DNA from: Artocarpus heterophyllus
Lineage: Eukaryota > Streptophyta > Magnoliopsida > Rosales > Moraceae
DNA length: 64,000 nucleotides
Assembly: GCA_025403435.1 (NCBI GenBank)
Contig: CM046353.1
Coordinates: 27,465,715 to 27,529,714 of the forward strand
Direction of reading: 5' to 3'
The notes under the pieces were generated by a model. That model was not told the origin of the DNA. It saw only the letters and a list, made by a program, of their open reading frames with translations, and searched no databases. This document shows, piece by piece, positions 13,604 through 26,567 of this stretch. A program made the translations under genes and the position numbers. The stretch's first letter is position 1. Each line of letters opens with the position of its first letter.

Positions 13604-14569
13604 TTTAATCTATAATAAAGATTCATATATTAAATAAAAGCAAATATTCCACAACAGTTTAGCAAGATAAACACAATCAAGTAAACATACAATTGTGTTT
13701 TTGTGTCAAAATCTTGAAAATGTCTCAACTTTACAACAATAACTCCTAACTCAGAATCCAACAAGCTACTTAGGGGAGACTTGCCAAATTCAATTATGAA
13801 CACAGATTTCCTTCAATTAATATATGCCATCCAAGGCCCGTCTGATCTAACATATACTAATAATCATTTTCTTTGGCCATTAATTTTATTAACAGAGCTC
13901 CTAGGGAAGGTTAATAAGAAAATTAATCTTGAGTGTATAATCATCATTTCAACTATTTTATCCATAATTTATAATCATCACCTAGGGGTATACAACGATA
14001 AATCATGCTAAAACAAATTATCCCTTCAGAGATCCAACCCGATACATGGTGAAATCCCTTCCTAGGGGTCAAAACCACCATGTACTACCTATGAACCAAC
14101 AATGGAAGTCGTAAGTCCTCTCTTTGAAAACCTTCTCCCACTCAATATTTTAAAAGTCAAGGTTTTATGTTAACATGAACAATTTTTAATGAGCGGCACT
14201 CCCTGTTCTACATGTCATGTTATTAATAGACATAGTAAATTATATTATAATGCAGACAAGCAAAGCAACATACAAAACTACAAGCAACATAATAAATGGC
14301 CATAATATCATGGTTCCATCTAGAGGAAAAAAAATAAAGATTACAAAAGATAAATCGAAATATATTATCGATTCTTCATCTTGTATCTTTTTGTTGTATA
14401 CTTCTTCATGTTGCATCCGTCTTCTATTCTTCATTCTCATATGGATCTAAAGGTTATTTTTCTGGTCATCATAAAATTTTATGTTTCTTAAAATTGCCTC
14501 AAAAACAAAATCAAAAACTACACCAAAAAATACAACCCTTTTGAAAACTATTCTGCCCCGCTGTCAGCC

Positions 14570-14650
14570 TACCAAACTTTCATATCGGCCTATCGGTCTG
14601 CAACCATCAGCCTCTCTACCCAGAAAGCTTAGCCTGCCAACCGTGCTGAA
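14570..14650 (-). repeat. Weak dyad-core array in copia C leader
   Basis: Three or four strongly degenerate cores (for example tcggcctatcgg, cagcctctctac, tagcctgccaac) lie at the position equivalent to the leader array of copia A. It is recognisable only by comparison with the better copies. Confidence 0.4.
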
Positions 14651-15035
14651 CCAGCGTTTTTCTAGAAATAGTGTAGAAAGCAGTTTTTTTAATTTCATTC
14701 TCAATAATTCAAAAACATAAAAATTTATAAACACAAAAAAACAATAAAACTCTAATCATCTCCATCTTCTAGATCTTATATACAAATTCTAACCTCTAAA
14801 GAACTATAATCAGAAAAAATTAATTAATTAATAAATAACTAAAATATAAATTTAATCAACCATATTTAATTAATAAGCATTCACCGTATAATCCCATGAC
14901 AACATTTAATAATATAGAAAACTCAGAATGTCAACTCTCTAAAAAAAAATAAATTCAAGCATAGGATGGAATAAGATCACATAATTCATGTATATAGCAA
15001 GATCACAAACCCCTAAAATTAACGTAAAAACCTGA

Positions 15036-15047
15036 CTATGATACCAA
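15036..15047 (-). other. Mutated primer-binding site of copia C
   Basis: ctatgataccaa reads TTGGTATCATAG on the minus strand, one base off the initiator-Met tRNA primer-binding sequence. It lies directly beside the remaining 5' LTR. Confidence 0.7.
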
Positions 15048-15048
15048 T

Positions 15049-15158
15049 TGCTGAAAAACAGTATGCAGCAGAATTTTAAAAATTTTAAATCAGAGTATTT
15101 TTTAAAACACAAGTTTGACATCTAAATACATAAAATAATGACAGATCTTACTAACCTT
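15049..15158 (-). repeat. 5' LTR fragment of copia C
   Basis: About 110 bp (TGCTGAAAAACAG to 'actaacctttt') matching the inner end of the family LTR. The remaining 1.8 kb is deleted and gypsy gag sequence follows directly. Confidence 0.75.
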
Positions 15159-15159
15159 T

Positions 15160-15780
15160 TTTATAATGAGTAAATAACTTTCGATCAAATAGTTTATCTA
15201 TCATTGATGCTGTTTAAAAGTATGATCAATTGACTCGCCTTTATCCTGATTTGGTATCACTAAGAAAGAAAGAATAAGACGGATATTAAATATGTGATGC
15301 ACGGATATTACAATGATGGTACATAGTGGAGTTCCCTTATCAAAGACTATGGGCGAATGCATTAGTCAAGCAAATCGAGCAGAATATAGGATTACTCGAG
15401 ATAAGGAACAGAAGGCAAAAAAATGTTCACAGCCCAAAGAGAAGAAAAAGCCTTGGCAAAGCAGAATCAAGCTTTCCAAACTAAGGGGCAAGGATATAGA
15501 CTAGGACAAAACCAAACTTATCAGTTTAGTCATGGTCGAAATACCAACAATGACAAAAAGAGAAAGAAAGCCTAAATAATGAAGGAAAGTTGCGGAACCA
15601 ACCACAGAAAAAGATTAATGATAGAAGAAGTAATGTTTCTCCATGTAACAAGAGTGGAAGGACACATCTTGGAAAGTATAAGTTAGGCACTAACAAATGT
15701 TTCATCTGTGGTAATGAAGGCTATTATGTAAGGACTGTTTCTCTATCAATCAAATTAAAATAACTAAAGTAAAAGAATTA
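15160..15780 (+). pseudogene. Gypsy gag remnant, second part
   Basis: Continues the gag interrupted at 7828. An ORF at 15313-15504 contains a gag-tail sequence (ECISQANRAEYRI) followed by a lysine-rich stretch. Near 15690-15740 a zinc-knuckle start is seen (C-x2-C-G followed by GY), after which the frame is lost. The parent element would be plus-strand Ty3/gypsy; no protease or pol follows in the window. Confidence 0.65.
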
Positions 15781-15884
15781 ATAAAATCAAATTAAAACTT
15801 CAATAACATTAGCCAATTTTCAAGCATAAAAGATATCAACCACTCAATGGAGAAAAGGGCCATTGCTTTCTTTGGAGTGATTGT

Positions 15885-17189
15885 TGATGTGAATTTTTGC
15901 AAGTGTACAAATCAACTCAAGTATCATTCCGACAAGGATTAATTTATCAATTATTGAAATTATAATATTCTTAACTTTATTTAGACAAGCAGTTTTAAGA
16001 TTGCAATTGTAAAAATAAATAAAACTAATGAAAACACAAAGAAATAAAACAAAATTTAAATTATGAGAAATCTAATATTTTATAAACACTAGAACATATA
16101 AGTTCACCAAGATAAATCTAGTTTGATTCTATATATTAAATAGCATTGTCTATTATTCTTGTGCTAGAATGAAAACCATAAGTTATTCAATATTCCTTCT
16201 AGGGATAATATTAAAAATATCTCTAGCATATAAACCCACTATTGCTTATTGTGAAGTCCTCCTCCCTAAAGATATATTCATTACGATTTATGCCTTTCTT
16301 AAATGTTCAGACAAGTTATACTACTATTGCTTGATATCTCATGCACCTTACGGTTAATTTTACAAGAAGCTATTCCTAAATATCTCCTTCTAGGATTTCA
16401 ATCTAGATCTTCAAAAACAATCAATTAGTGATCAAGCAATTAAAAGTATTAAGAACAGTAAAAGTAACAACAATCATGAATAACAGAGTCTTAGAGAAAA
16501 CTAATTCTTTGAAAGAAAATAAATAACAATTCAAACATTCGCTATCTTGGCTACACTTGTAGCCCTAAGAAAAGATATTTAGTTCAATTGAAAACATAAA
16601 GATCGCCATAATAATATTCATGTTCAATTACAAAACTAATTAAAAAGATTAAGGGAAGAGAAAGAATGAAAAAGTCTTGAACAAAATTGGTCTTGAGCCA
16701 CCTTCAAACTCCTCTCCCAAATTGTATAAAAAGCTCCTTAAAACAGCACTAAGGAAAACCTATTTATGGATTTTCAAGCTGAGAATCTTAGGAAAAATTC
16801 GCAACATTTTAATTTTGGGAAACATGAACTAGCGTCGTGGTCTCAAATTTCTTGCATCGCAGCACTAAGTCCTTTGGTCCATGTATTGTGCTTTGAACAG
16901 CTATAGTGCTGTGGCCTTGAATTTTCTAGTGCTACGGATTTGGCTCTTTTTGTCCAAAAATTAGTCTCCCAAGCTTTTTTCTCCTTAAAACCTGTAAAAA
17001 CTAATTAACCAAATTATTAACTAAAAATACTTAGCAAATTAAGCTGAAAACCTAATAAAAACTATCTAGAAATCAAATAACTAAAAATAAAATAAATTAA
17101 ACCTAATTAATCAAAATTAAAACTCAAAGACTTAACCATTTTTCTATTTAAAATATGTATCAAAACAACTCTATGAAATAGAGTTATCA
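15885..17189. repeat. Possible solo LTR or non-autonomous LTR element
   Basis: A noncoding block bounded by TGATGTGAATTTTTGC and AGAGTTATCA, i.e. TG...CA termini with TGAT/ATCA ends. The opening 'tttttgcaagtgtacaaatc' resembles the start of dispersed plant repeats as I remember them. The flanking 5-mers attgt and atttc match at only 3 of 5 positions. The largest ORF is 62 aa and not convincing. A database search of this block would decide it. Confidence 0.4.
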
Positions 17190-18060
17190 ATTTCCCCTTA
17201 AAGGTGTTAATTCAAGCCATTTGGTTAGCCCGACCCAGCCCATAGGGGTCAAAAGGGAAAATCGGTCCTAGTTCAGCCCTGATAGAAAAGCAAGGTAGGC
17301 TAGCATAACCTGGAATTTATACAACCGAATAGGGTTGCATTAGTCTATATAAAAAGCTAAAAATTGCACCAAATAACATAATTTTAATTCTTAATATAAA
17401 TAAATAACACACTTTTATAAATATTTAAGTACATAGCATTTTTGAAAATCACATACTCTTTTTAAACCCTCGAATTTCTGATTTTTTCACCTTTTTCTTC
17501 TTCTTCTTTTTCTTTTCGTTTTTGTTTTTCGTTCTCTCTATGTTGTTTCGTGTTTCTCTCAACGTCATTCTATACATAATTTTTTTTAAAATTTAAGTGG
17601 GTTATTTACTAAAGGCTATTATATTTTGGGCTTTTTATTTTTATTCTGAATCATTATCTCATTCTTTTATTTTCTCCAAAAAACTTAGATATTCAGCTTG
17701 CCTCGGTCCAGAACATGATGCGGGCTGAGCAGAATATCGGGTCAAAGAATTAGGCCTAAGGCTGGCCTGATTAATCCGGTCCAAATTCACTCATCTAGTA
17801 ACTCGCTTACCTATTGAAGATATTACAGCTTTTTCAGATTGAAAAACAAAGAACCAAGTTAGAATCTACATCATGACCAAGGGTCAAGTGCCTATATGGG
17901 AGTGGTTGAACCATAAACGTCAATCTCATCTTGAAGAAAGTTTGAATCATTGAAAAGTTACTTTTAATTTATTGATTTTCAGGGTTAATTTAATAAATAA
18001 TCCTTAAAATTTTTCTTTAATTTTAGTTTAGTTCTCATCGTTTTAAAAACTTTCTTTTGG
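17190..18060. other. Intergenic, no gene seen
   Basis: AT-rich spacer with pyrimidine runs (for example cttcttcttctttttctttt at about 17497-17516) and GC-richer patches at about 17230-17300 and 17695-17790 ('cccgacccagccc', 'aatccggtcc'). These patches resemble the GC-rich hairpin in intron 6 of the phosphatase gene. No ORF or RNA gene is supported. Confidence 0.6.
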
Positions 18061-18067
18061 TCTTTAA

Positions 18068-18492
18068 TTTTTTATTTTATTTCAGTTTTGGTCCCTTGAT
18101 TAGTTGAGTGCTAAATATTAAACAAAATATTCTTAAAATATCTTATATTAGTCCTTGATTTATAGCTTTGTTTCACTTTTGATATCTAATCTATTATTTT
18201 GTTTCACTTTTAGTCTTATTACTTATATGTATACCGGTATTAAAAATTATACTTATCTTTTTTCTAAATTAAAATTTATCTTACTAACAACATGAAAAAA
18301 TTGTCTCTTTTTTAGTTTACATGCATCAAATCGTTATATTTAGTTTTTCGCTTAAAAATCTCTAATGACTCTGATAACAGGGATTAAAAGTGAAACAAAA
18401 TAACAAATTAAAGGCTAAAGTGAGATATTTTAAAAGTTTTTTTGTTAAACATTTAACGTCTAACTAACAAAGAGACTGAAATTGAAACAAAG
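18068..18492. mobile_element. Foldback (inverted-repeat) element upstream of annexin
   Basis: The left arm (about 18068-18180) and right arm (about 18380-18492) are imperfect reverse complements. 'tttcagttttggtcccttga' faces 'gagactgaaattgaaacaaa', and 'tttgtttcactttt' faces 'aaaagtgaaacaaaat'. Arms are about 112 bp around a loop of about 200 bp with no ORF. This is the architecture of a MITE or foldback transposon. It ends roughly 440 bp upstream of the annexin TATA box. Confidence 0.7.
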
Positions 18493-18930
18493 TAATACAC
18501 GGACTCAAATTGTCTGTCTAATTTTTAATGTACTAAATAGTATCTAACTAATTATTTTATTACGCGCCATCCAATTAAATACATATAAAAGGTAACAAAA
18601 TACAATTTTTAATTTTTGTAAATATTATAATAAAATATAATTAATTAAATACTATTTAAAAAAAAATTAGACAAAAAAATTTAAATCTTAAATCAGCGAC
18701 CAAAACAAAACTTTTCAAACCTAAACGTAGAGGGCTAAACCGTAACTGAGGATAAGCCTCACGCACTATCAGTGAAATTGACCCCAATAATTGATCACCG
18801 CTCACCAGATTGAAATTAGTAGATAACGTAGATTCCGTGTAGTGGTGGCAATCTTGTCGTACAAATTGGGTCTGTAAGTAACATCATTTTTCACGCATTC
18901 TCACGAAACCGATTCACTGTCTCTCTCGCA

Positions 18931-18938
18931 ATATATAG
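18931..18938 (+). promoter_or_regulatory. Probable TATA box of the annexin gene
   Basis: atatataga lies about 125 bp upstream of the annexin ATG at 19061, just after a CT-rich stretch (ctgtctctctcgc). The spacing fits a plant TATA with a roughly 95-nt 5' leader. Chosen by position and sequence only. Confidence 0.5.
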
Positions 18939-19060
18939 ATATAGATATAGAAATATTCGTTGACCGGAACAGCTTCATCTTCTTCTTGTTCTTCTTCTTC
19001 TCTCTCCGCCGACAATCAAAAGGATAAACATTTTTGAAAGAAATTAAGTGCAAAATAATA

Positions 19061-22000
19061 ATGGCAACTATAACTGTACCTCCCGTGTTAACTTCCCCTC
19101 GTGACGATGCTATACATCTTCACCGTGCTTTCAAAGGTGATCAATTTCTACTTTCTTTCTTTCTTTCTTTCTTTGTTTCTCTTTTTCCTTTTTGTTTCAT
19201 TTTATGTTCTTTTTGTTGGCTTTGTTTTCTCCTTTTTTGGGTTATTATTCTTGTTGTTGTTGTTGTTGTATATGCAGTGACGCATTTCAATTATTATTAT
19301 TATTGTAATTTTTCAAATATATATATATTGCTCTGTTCTTGCCTTTTGGTGTTCGGCTTTTCTTAACACATGCAATTACTCGTTATTAATCTAATAAAAC
19401 GAAATGGTGTTAATTTAATGATTTTTTTCCCAAAAACAGATGAAATATTCGTCCTTACTACAGAATTCTCCGCTTCATCTCTATTATGAAAATTGAGAAA
19501 CGAAAATGATGGGAAAATAGCTCATTTTATTGTTTTGTTTTTAGTCTTGTTTTCTTGTCATGGGCAAGCAAAAAGCGCTATTATATAATTACCTGAATTT
19601 CCAGGACTTATATTACCAGTATATACATTATTATCAAAAGTAACTTAAGTTATACATTTATAAGACACGGTAATCAAAGTTGGAATTTAGAATTAGATAT
19701 GAGATTCCTTTTTTTCTTTTTCCCCTAACAGCTAGCAAGTATCTAACACTAATTTAACTAACACAGAACCAAAACTTTTTAGGTCCATTTGCCTGGTTGG
19801 TTTGAAACATGTTGGCTGTACTTTTGCGGTTTGAACTAGAAGGTTTGAAAAGTATGGGTTAACTTTTGGTCCAAACCATTTGTATAGTGTTTGAGAATAT
19901 GGTTGGAACTACAAGTTAGAACCAAAACACTATAGCATGTACACTATGGGAAACTTTTGCTTTACATTATAAGTTCCAACTGAGTTGCCAAACAAAGCCT
20001 TCAAAACAATTGGGGTTAAACTCAAAATTGGGAAGGCTTTTTTGTTCAAAACATCAACTTAGAGAGTGTTTAAGAACATAGTTGGAACTATAAGTTTGAA
20101 CCAAAACATAGTAGCATATGAGAACTTTACACTCTAACAAACTATTGCTTTACACTGTAGCATGTAAGAGCTTTACACTGTAGTAGGTTGCCAAGCCTCC
20201 AAAAGACCTGTCAAATATTGGTTTGAATCAACTCTTTGGATGAACCAATGAACTAAACGGGCTCACTATGTCAGTTTTAACTTCACTATTAAACGTAAAT
20301 GATATTCAGGTGATGAAAACTAGAGAGGTTGTTGCAATCATATGCTCTATGTGCTAGCAGCATTAGGGTGATAATACTTACTAATTAAATTGATGATTTG
20401 CATTGGCTGCAAACTTTATTTCTCTTTTGTGGAAGGCTTTGCAATTTCTGATATATATTTGTTAGATGTATATTGTCCCAGCGTCAAAATTTTCCACATT
20501 ATATACTTTTGAAATATTCAGTAGCCTTATCCTCAGTGAATATGGTCAGCAAAAAGAAGAAAGAAACAAAGAATATTGCTTAGAATAACACATTGTAACA
20601 TGCATTTTTGTCTAGTATTGCGGTTCTTGATCAATTTTTCCTCTTTTGATTGTTTTACAGGCCTTGGCTGTGACACTGGAGCAGTTATCAACATTCTTGC
20701 TTACCGGAATGCGACGCAGCGTAATCTCATTCGACAGGAATACAGAGCTATGTATTCTGAAGACCTCAACAAGCGCTTGGTCTCGGAGCTTAGGGGCAAT
20801 CTTGAGGTAAACAAGAATTTTTCTGGTTACTTTCTGTTCTGGTTTTCCATGACCTTGGAAGTTTTTCTTTATTCTTAACTATGTCGGTTTTGGGATGAAA
20901 ATTCTTGCAAATAATGGTTTCAGAAAGCCATTTTACTTTGGATGCATGATCCCGCGACACGCGATGCAACTATTGTGAGAAAAGCATTGAGTGGGGATGT
21001 TATTGATCTTAGAGCTGCTACTGAAGTGATATGTTCTCGTACTTCAACACAAATCCAGCAATTCAAACAGATTTATCATGCCATCTTTGGTGTTCTCCTT
21101 GAGCATGACATAGAAGCGCAAGCAACTGGAGATCACAAGAAGGTCAGCTAACTTTTCCCTTTTGTCTCTGGTTTGATTTTTCTTAGAAGTTTCCCAAATC
21201 CTATTTACATACCAACCTTTATTTATACATGTAAAAGCCAATAGGGATTTGGTTTTGGTAACATTATAAATCTAATGAGAAGACTACTCATTGTAACAGA
21301 GGAACTAGTATTGCAAGTAATGCTCCCATATAACTTTTGAATGTGTTGGTGGGATTTGGTGGAAAAGTGTTCCTTTGCCTGCAAACCTTAGTCATTTGTT
21401 TCCTTCAGAATCCAAATGTGTCTTTTGTTTTGTTGGCATAATGTAAATGGATTTGATTACAGTTGATGGACAGAAAGCATAAAAATGATATTGAGAAAAC
21501 CAAGAAATTGATTACGGTTCTTCAATGTTATAGTATCATGTTCTCCAATTGTCGTCAGACTTTAGCATAATGCAGCTTTTGCTTTGGTTATTTTTTGATC
21601 TATTCTTATGAAAGGCAATACGTTGGCTCCTCTCCTTGTTACTTCTCTTAAAAATACCTGTCATAGCAAGCCTGACATTTTTTTTTTTAAGGCAGCTATC
21701 TATTCAGTATGCAAAATGAACCTTACATATTTCTCTGTAGTTGCTCCTTGCATATGTGCATACACCGCGCTATGAAGGTCCAGAAGTTGATAGGTTCATG
21801 GTGGAGAACGATGCCAAGTCTCTCTTCATGGCTGGGGAGAAAAAATTAGGCACTGATGAGAAGACTTTCATCAAAATTTTTAGCGAACGAAGTGGAGCAC
21901 ATCTCGCTGCTGTTAGTCATGCTTACCATAACACATACGGAAATTCCTTAAAAAAGGTAGAGCTATATGTTGCAGCATGCTTAATCTCCCTTTAACATTT

Positions 22001-22746
22001 TTGGTCCATTTTCTTAAAACAAGATTTGACTTGTACTTGCAGGCAGTAAAGAAAGAAACGTCAGGGAATTTCGAGCACGGTCTTTTGACGATTCTACAAT
22101 GTGCGGAAAATCCTGGGAAGTATTTTGCAAAGGTATCACGCGGACAATTTTCAGCAACACCTCTTCTGCAATTGGCATGTACTTTCTTTTCATGGCCAAT
22201 ATTCTTTTCTTGAAACTGGAATCATCAAAAGCCTATAGTTTGAGTCAAAAGGCTGAGCAACAACAATGTCACAAATCTGAGCCTAAAACCAAAAGCTTTC
22301 ACATAGGATTTCAGTCCTGTGTAGCTTATGAAGAAAATTTGATGAGGAAATCTAACGGGTAGTCTTTTTTAATGTAGGAGAATTCTGTTCACTCTTAATG
22401 TTACCTTGTCTGCCAATACCAACTATTTTTTTCCTTGTTGAATCCTACATCTGGTATTGTTTTCAGCATTTTCATCTGGTCCGTCTTTTTTTTTTTTTTT
22501 TTGGCATTGAAAAATACTCTACGGTTTCGTACATTTCGACAGATTCTACACAAGGCGATGAAGGGGCTAGGTACAGATGACACCACGCTGATTAGAGTAA
22601 TTGTGACAAGGGCTGAGATTGATATGCAGTATATAAAGGCAGAGTACAGGAAAAAATATGGGAAAACATTGAACGATGCTGTTCATTCAGAGACCTCAGG
22701 CGATTACAGGACCTTTCTCCTCTCTCTGTTAGGCCTCAATCTTTAG
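19061..22746 (+). CDS. ANN5: Annexin, annexin D5 type (6 coding exons, 316 aa)
   Basis: Ca2+-dependent phospholipid-binding protein of cytosol and membranes; plant D5 annexins are linked to pollen and vesicle traffic. Coding exons: 19061-19136, 20661-20806, 20924-21142, 21741-21956, 22043-22132, 22543-22746. All introns are GT-AG and every junction keeps frame. The ATG opens [17 protein letters not shown], a typical plant annexin N terminus; the upstream in-frame Met at 19034 is not needed. Four annexin repeats are present. Repeat 4 keeps the calcium loop GLGTDD (residues 257-262) and repeat 3 has KKLGTDE (181-187). Repeat 1 has GLGCDT (26-31), with Cys where Thr is canonical; this is also seen in D5-type annexins as I recall. 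Length and conserved stretches such as TILQCAEN (about 237-244) fit D5. The gene looks intact. Intron 1 (1.5 kb) carries MITE-like sequence. Assignment to D5 rather than another subgroup is from memory of family sequences. Confidence 0.93.
19788..20215 (+). repeat. Duplicated hAT-MITE-like sequence in annexin intron 1
   Basis: Two direct copies of one motif set: 'gtgtttgagaatatggttgg' (about 19889) and 'gtgtttaagaacatagttgg' (about 20068), each followed by 'aaccaaaaca' and a 'tagcat' segment. Runs of 'ctttacactgtag' close the block. Related sequence occurs in phosphatase intron 2 and beside the oxygenase promoter. Resemblance to GTGTTTGG-type hAT MITEs is inference. Confidence 0.5.
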
Positions 22747-23115
22747 TTATTGCTGGCTACGTAAGACTCTGTGTGAATTTGTTTTTTCAATGTTTCCTTT
22801 TTTTTCATTTTCCTTGTCCAAAGAAAAAGTAGAAGAGAGCCTAGTGGAACGCCTATCGTAAAAATGTCAGTTTTTTTTCTTCTTTTTTTCTCCTTTTCTG
22901 TTTAGGACCTTTAACTGCTTCATGACGTTCTGTGGACCTGTTTGAAACTATAGTGTCTAGGTTGGTATCTCAACTACATGCAAGGCAAAACTCATGAATT
23001 CACTGTAACTTCTCTCTTAAACTGTAAAAAGTGAACGGTTGATCTATTGGTTTTTATTGCAACCACTTGATGATGATTGCTAACTTATCAATGTGAACTC
23101 TGTTACCTCAAAATC
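22747..23115 (+). other. Annexin 3' untranslated region and flank
   Basis: No gene is present. The T-rich sequence after the annexin stop includes several poly-T runs typical of a plant 3' end; no single polyadenylation signal stands out. The gypsy LTR starts at 23116. Confidence 0.6.
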
Positions 23116-26100
23116 TGTAACGTCCGCTTACTTTTACTCTTAAAATCGTTATTAAAGGTAAACAATTCAAAGAAAACGCTTACACTCAAGCAAATATTCT
23201 AGGAAAACATGCATATGTTTTTTTGTTTTTTTTTTTGAAAGCTTACTTACCGAATCTACTTCTCTCTCCTTGATTAGTCCGATGGAATATTTATAGTGTT
23301 CGCTTAATCGATATTTTGCAAAAACGGTTAGTTTATAAATATAATTATTTATTAAATTATAGACACATATAAAACTTCAAACAATGTTTAACCCTTGAGA
23401 AAAATATTTATATGTCCTAAATAGTTTAATCATATCAAAATAAATAAAAACATGGTATAGTCTTTATGAAACCACAACTAAGGAAATATTAAACAGTCTA
23501 AAAACATGCAAAAGTCTATAAGAAAATAAAGGAAGTCTTAAATCAACATGTGCTAAAAACAACATTAATAATAAAATTATTGCTCAAGTAATTAGTTCTT
23601 CTAATAGCGTGATTTCGTTCCCAATTCAACATTCCTTGTATACACGCTGTCCCCATCCTCCACCTATTCCATATACCTTTTACCTTTGTCTGCAACATGA
23701 TATAAAACTAAGTAAGCATAAACTTAGTAAGTACATTTCCTATCTCACAACTAAAATATGAACTTTCATAAAAACATAACATAAGATCATAATCATAAGC
23801 ATAGTAGTGCACAAGGCACAGGGTCATGGTGTGTATATATATATATGAATATATATCTTTCATCTAAACTTCTGTATTAAAACGTTATTCACTTTATCTT
23901 TAGGGGCCCAAGCGTTGTACCATTAAGAGGAGTAGGTAACTAGTCCCAAACTAAACATTATAAGTTTAAACCTTGCGGGACATCATAAACATAAACATAA
24001 GGTGTGCAACGCTTAATTAATTGATGCATATATATATATATATAAGCTTATTTGAAAACTTGCCATAGACCATAAAAACATAAACATAAAAGCATCCTTA
24101 GGAAAATTCATCTTAAAATGTCTTGAAATAGGAATATTATATTACAAACCCTTGCTTATAAAATATTGTTTAACATTTTCATAAACTTTATCACGTTGCA
24201 GGTGATAATATACTTACATGACTTGCTTGCTTTACTAAACCTTGAATTGGGTAATGTAGTCGCACGGTTCTCGGTGTGCTCGTTATTTTTAGTGTTCATG
24301 TCAATCATTTATATGATACATGAAATTAATATTCATGTTCATAATATCATTTAATACCATATTACATCATTATACCTATTCTTAATGAAACAAAGCATCT
24401 TTAAATCACAAACATGTACTTAGAGTCAAGAAATATAAATATAGAAAACTTGAACTTTAATGACTTAGAGAAATTCATCTCAACTTATAAGCATGAATAA
24501 AGTCTAAAACTAATTCCACAGCATAGCTAACATATAAAAACATCACTCAAATTTTCTTTTCTTGAAAATATTAATCCAAAATACCTTTTTTCACTTTTTA
24601 AATCATGTAAGTAAATCTGCCAACTACAAAAATTGACTGATCTTCAAAGAGTCATAGCTTTATATCTTTCAATTCACATTCAATTGGAGCATAAAAATTT
24701 ACAACAATAAAGCTAACGCATATACATATATAACTCAGATTTTTCTTTAGCCATAAGGGTTTTATTTGATAATTTAAATAAATCACACAATCAATACTAC
24801 AAAATCTGCTAGCAAAGCCTAGGCAGTAAGCAGTCCTAATTAAAAATTATGGAGTAAACCATTTATGTCATAAAATAATTTATAAAAATTATTACATATA
24901 ATAGACATATAAAATCATAGCATATCCGAAATTCAGTTCCAAATAATTCAGAATAATTCAAAAGACACATTTGAATTTAGAGTCAATATAATATCAAACA
25001 TGCTAAGCAGCAAACACTTTTCATTTCAAACATTTTTATAAAATCAAATATGCATATCATGCTTTTGGAATTTTTATTAACATTCTTAATATATAAATAA
25101 ACACTAGAAAAATATTAAATCATGTAAAACACATTGAACAGTATGGTTTATTATCTCACAAATTATATAGAGCATATTAGACAGACATTTATAACCACTA
25201 CATACTTGGCGATCAACGAATTTTAACTTAAAATGTAATAGAGATATGAAGTTAAAAATTTATAGACACTTTGTTAACATATTCAACCATCACTCATAAT
25301 TTTTTACAAAATCAAAAGATGTTTTTTGTCCCATAAAACAGACTATACAAAACACAAATACAAATCTACCAACAAATAAAATTTCATGAGCAGTGTTTGA
25401 TTGAAAGCTCATAACATTTAAAATATATTGAACAAAAATTTATAAAAAATTCTAAATATTCCTAACATATATATGCACATCATATTTAAAAATCGTAGCA
25501 AAATAAAATCATTCGAATTAAACTATTATCGGGAATTTCACAAGATGACCAAAAACCCTAGAACATTCTCAACGTAGTCCAAATTCCAAACGCTATTCAT
25601 ACCAAACACATATAGTTATGTGTTATAAATATATTCATTAACAAAACTAAAACATCATACACATAAATAAATTCATACCTTGTATTGGTGATTTCTTTGA
25701 GAGAGAAAATCTTGAAGAAAACAAAATTCCAACTATTGGTGCATGAGGTTTAGGGAAGAGAAGAGAGCATAAAAATAGAGGAATAGGAGAAAAGATGGAG
25801 GCAATAAAAAGAGGTAGGAATAATATCCATACATGAAACCATGTATTTATAAGCATAAGTAACTCTAGTCCAAGGTAAAGTTAGATTCTTTTTTTTCTTT
25901 TCCTTCTCCTTCATGGCAAAAAAAGTTGCCTTTTTTTTTTTTTTTTCCTTTTCTTTTGCCTTCACGGCAACTCTCGTATGCATGTATATATGTATAACTT
26001 TTTTTAACTTTCCTACTTGACGATATGGTTTTATCTTAATATAATATAATATAATATAATATAATATATAATTATTTATATATAATAATAATGTTTGCTC

Positions 26101-26567
26101 CCATGACCCAAAAAATTAATTTGCATATTATTATTATTATTATTATTATTATTCTTCTTCTTGTTCTTCTTTTGAACACTTTATATTATCGAGTTTCTTA
26201 ATGTCATAATAAAAATGTTACACATGTAATTATCATGACATCATAAATGTTATAAAAATAAAAAAAAAATATGCAATAAAATTAATGTAAATTGTCAAGA
26301 ATATAACTTTAGGGCATATATATCTTTAGAACAATATAAATACAAATTTAGAGCAAGTTGAAACTCTTAAAAAATAATAAATACTTTATGCTTATCATTA
26401 TTTTTGACATGAACAACCCGAGTACATCGATCTCACATGGCCGTCACCTGTGACATTACCAAATAAAAAGTTAATTTACTTAACACAAATAATAATAACT
26501 CCTAAAATATCATATTCTAATGTTAAATTAACACAAATATCTATAGGAGAAAAGGGCAGACGTTACA
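23116..26567 (-). repeat. 3' LTR of a minus-strand Ty3/gypsy element (3.45 kb)
   Basis: Bounded by TGTAACGTC and GACGTTACA, a 9-bp perfect terminal inverted repeat. On its right, 'actctccacgcc' is the reverse complement of a purine-rich primer tract, followed by minus-strand gypsy pol. So this is the 3' LTR. It is related to the solo LTR at 32872-35919 (shared 'atatcatgttgcag' segment and the block around 'gggcccaagcg'). It contains simple repeats (ATAAT)n at about 26038-26068 and (ATT)n at about 26126-26153. Confidence 0.8.

Larger units (their letters stand above)
7829..15158 (-). mobile_element. Ty1/copia element C, 5' LTR truncated
   Basis: Minus-strand copia of the same family as A and B, nested in a plus-strand gypsy gag. 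It has a full 3' LTR (7829-9749), a decayed gag-pol (about 9765-13603), a leader, a mutated primer-binding site and only about 110 bp of its 5' LTR. Loss of the 5' LTR removes its promoter. The outer terminus at 7829 reads TA where the family has TG. No target duplication can be scored because the right end is gone. Confidence 0.85.

Noticed and set aside
19034..19366. 110-aa ORF overlapping annexin exon 1
   Set aside because: It reads through the exon 1 donor into a CTTT-rich intron; the spliced annexin explains the region.
24166..24354. Small membrane-protein-like ORF
   Set aside because: Lies in the gypsy LTR and is AT-rich; no conserved feature.
25647..25983. Minus-strand ORFs in the gypsy LTR
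   Set aside because: Low-complexity Lys-rich or Ser/Leu-rich frames from A/T runs, with no homology to retroelement proteins.
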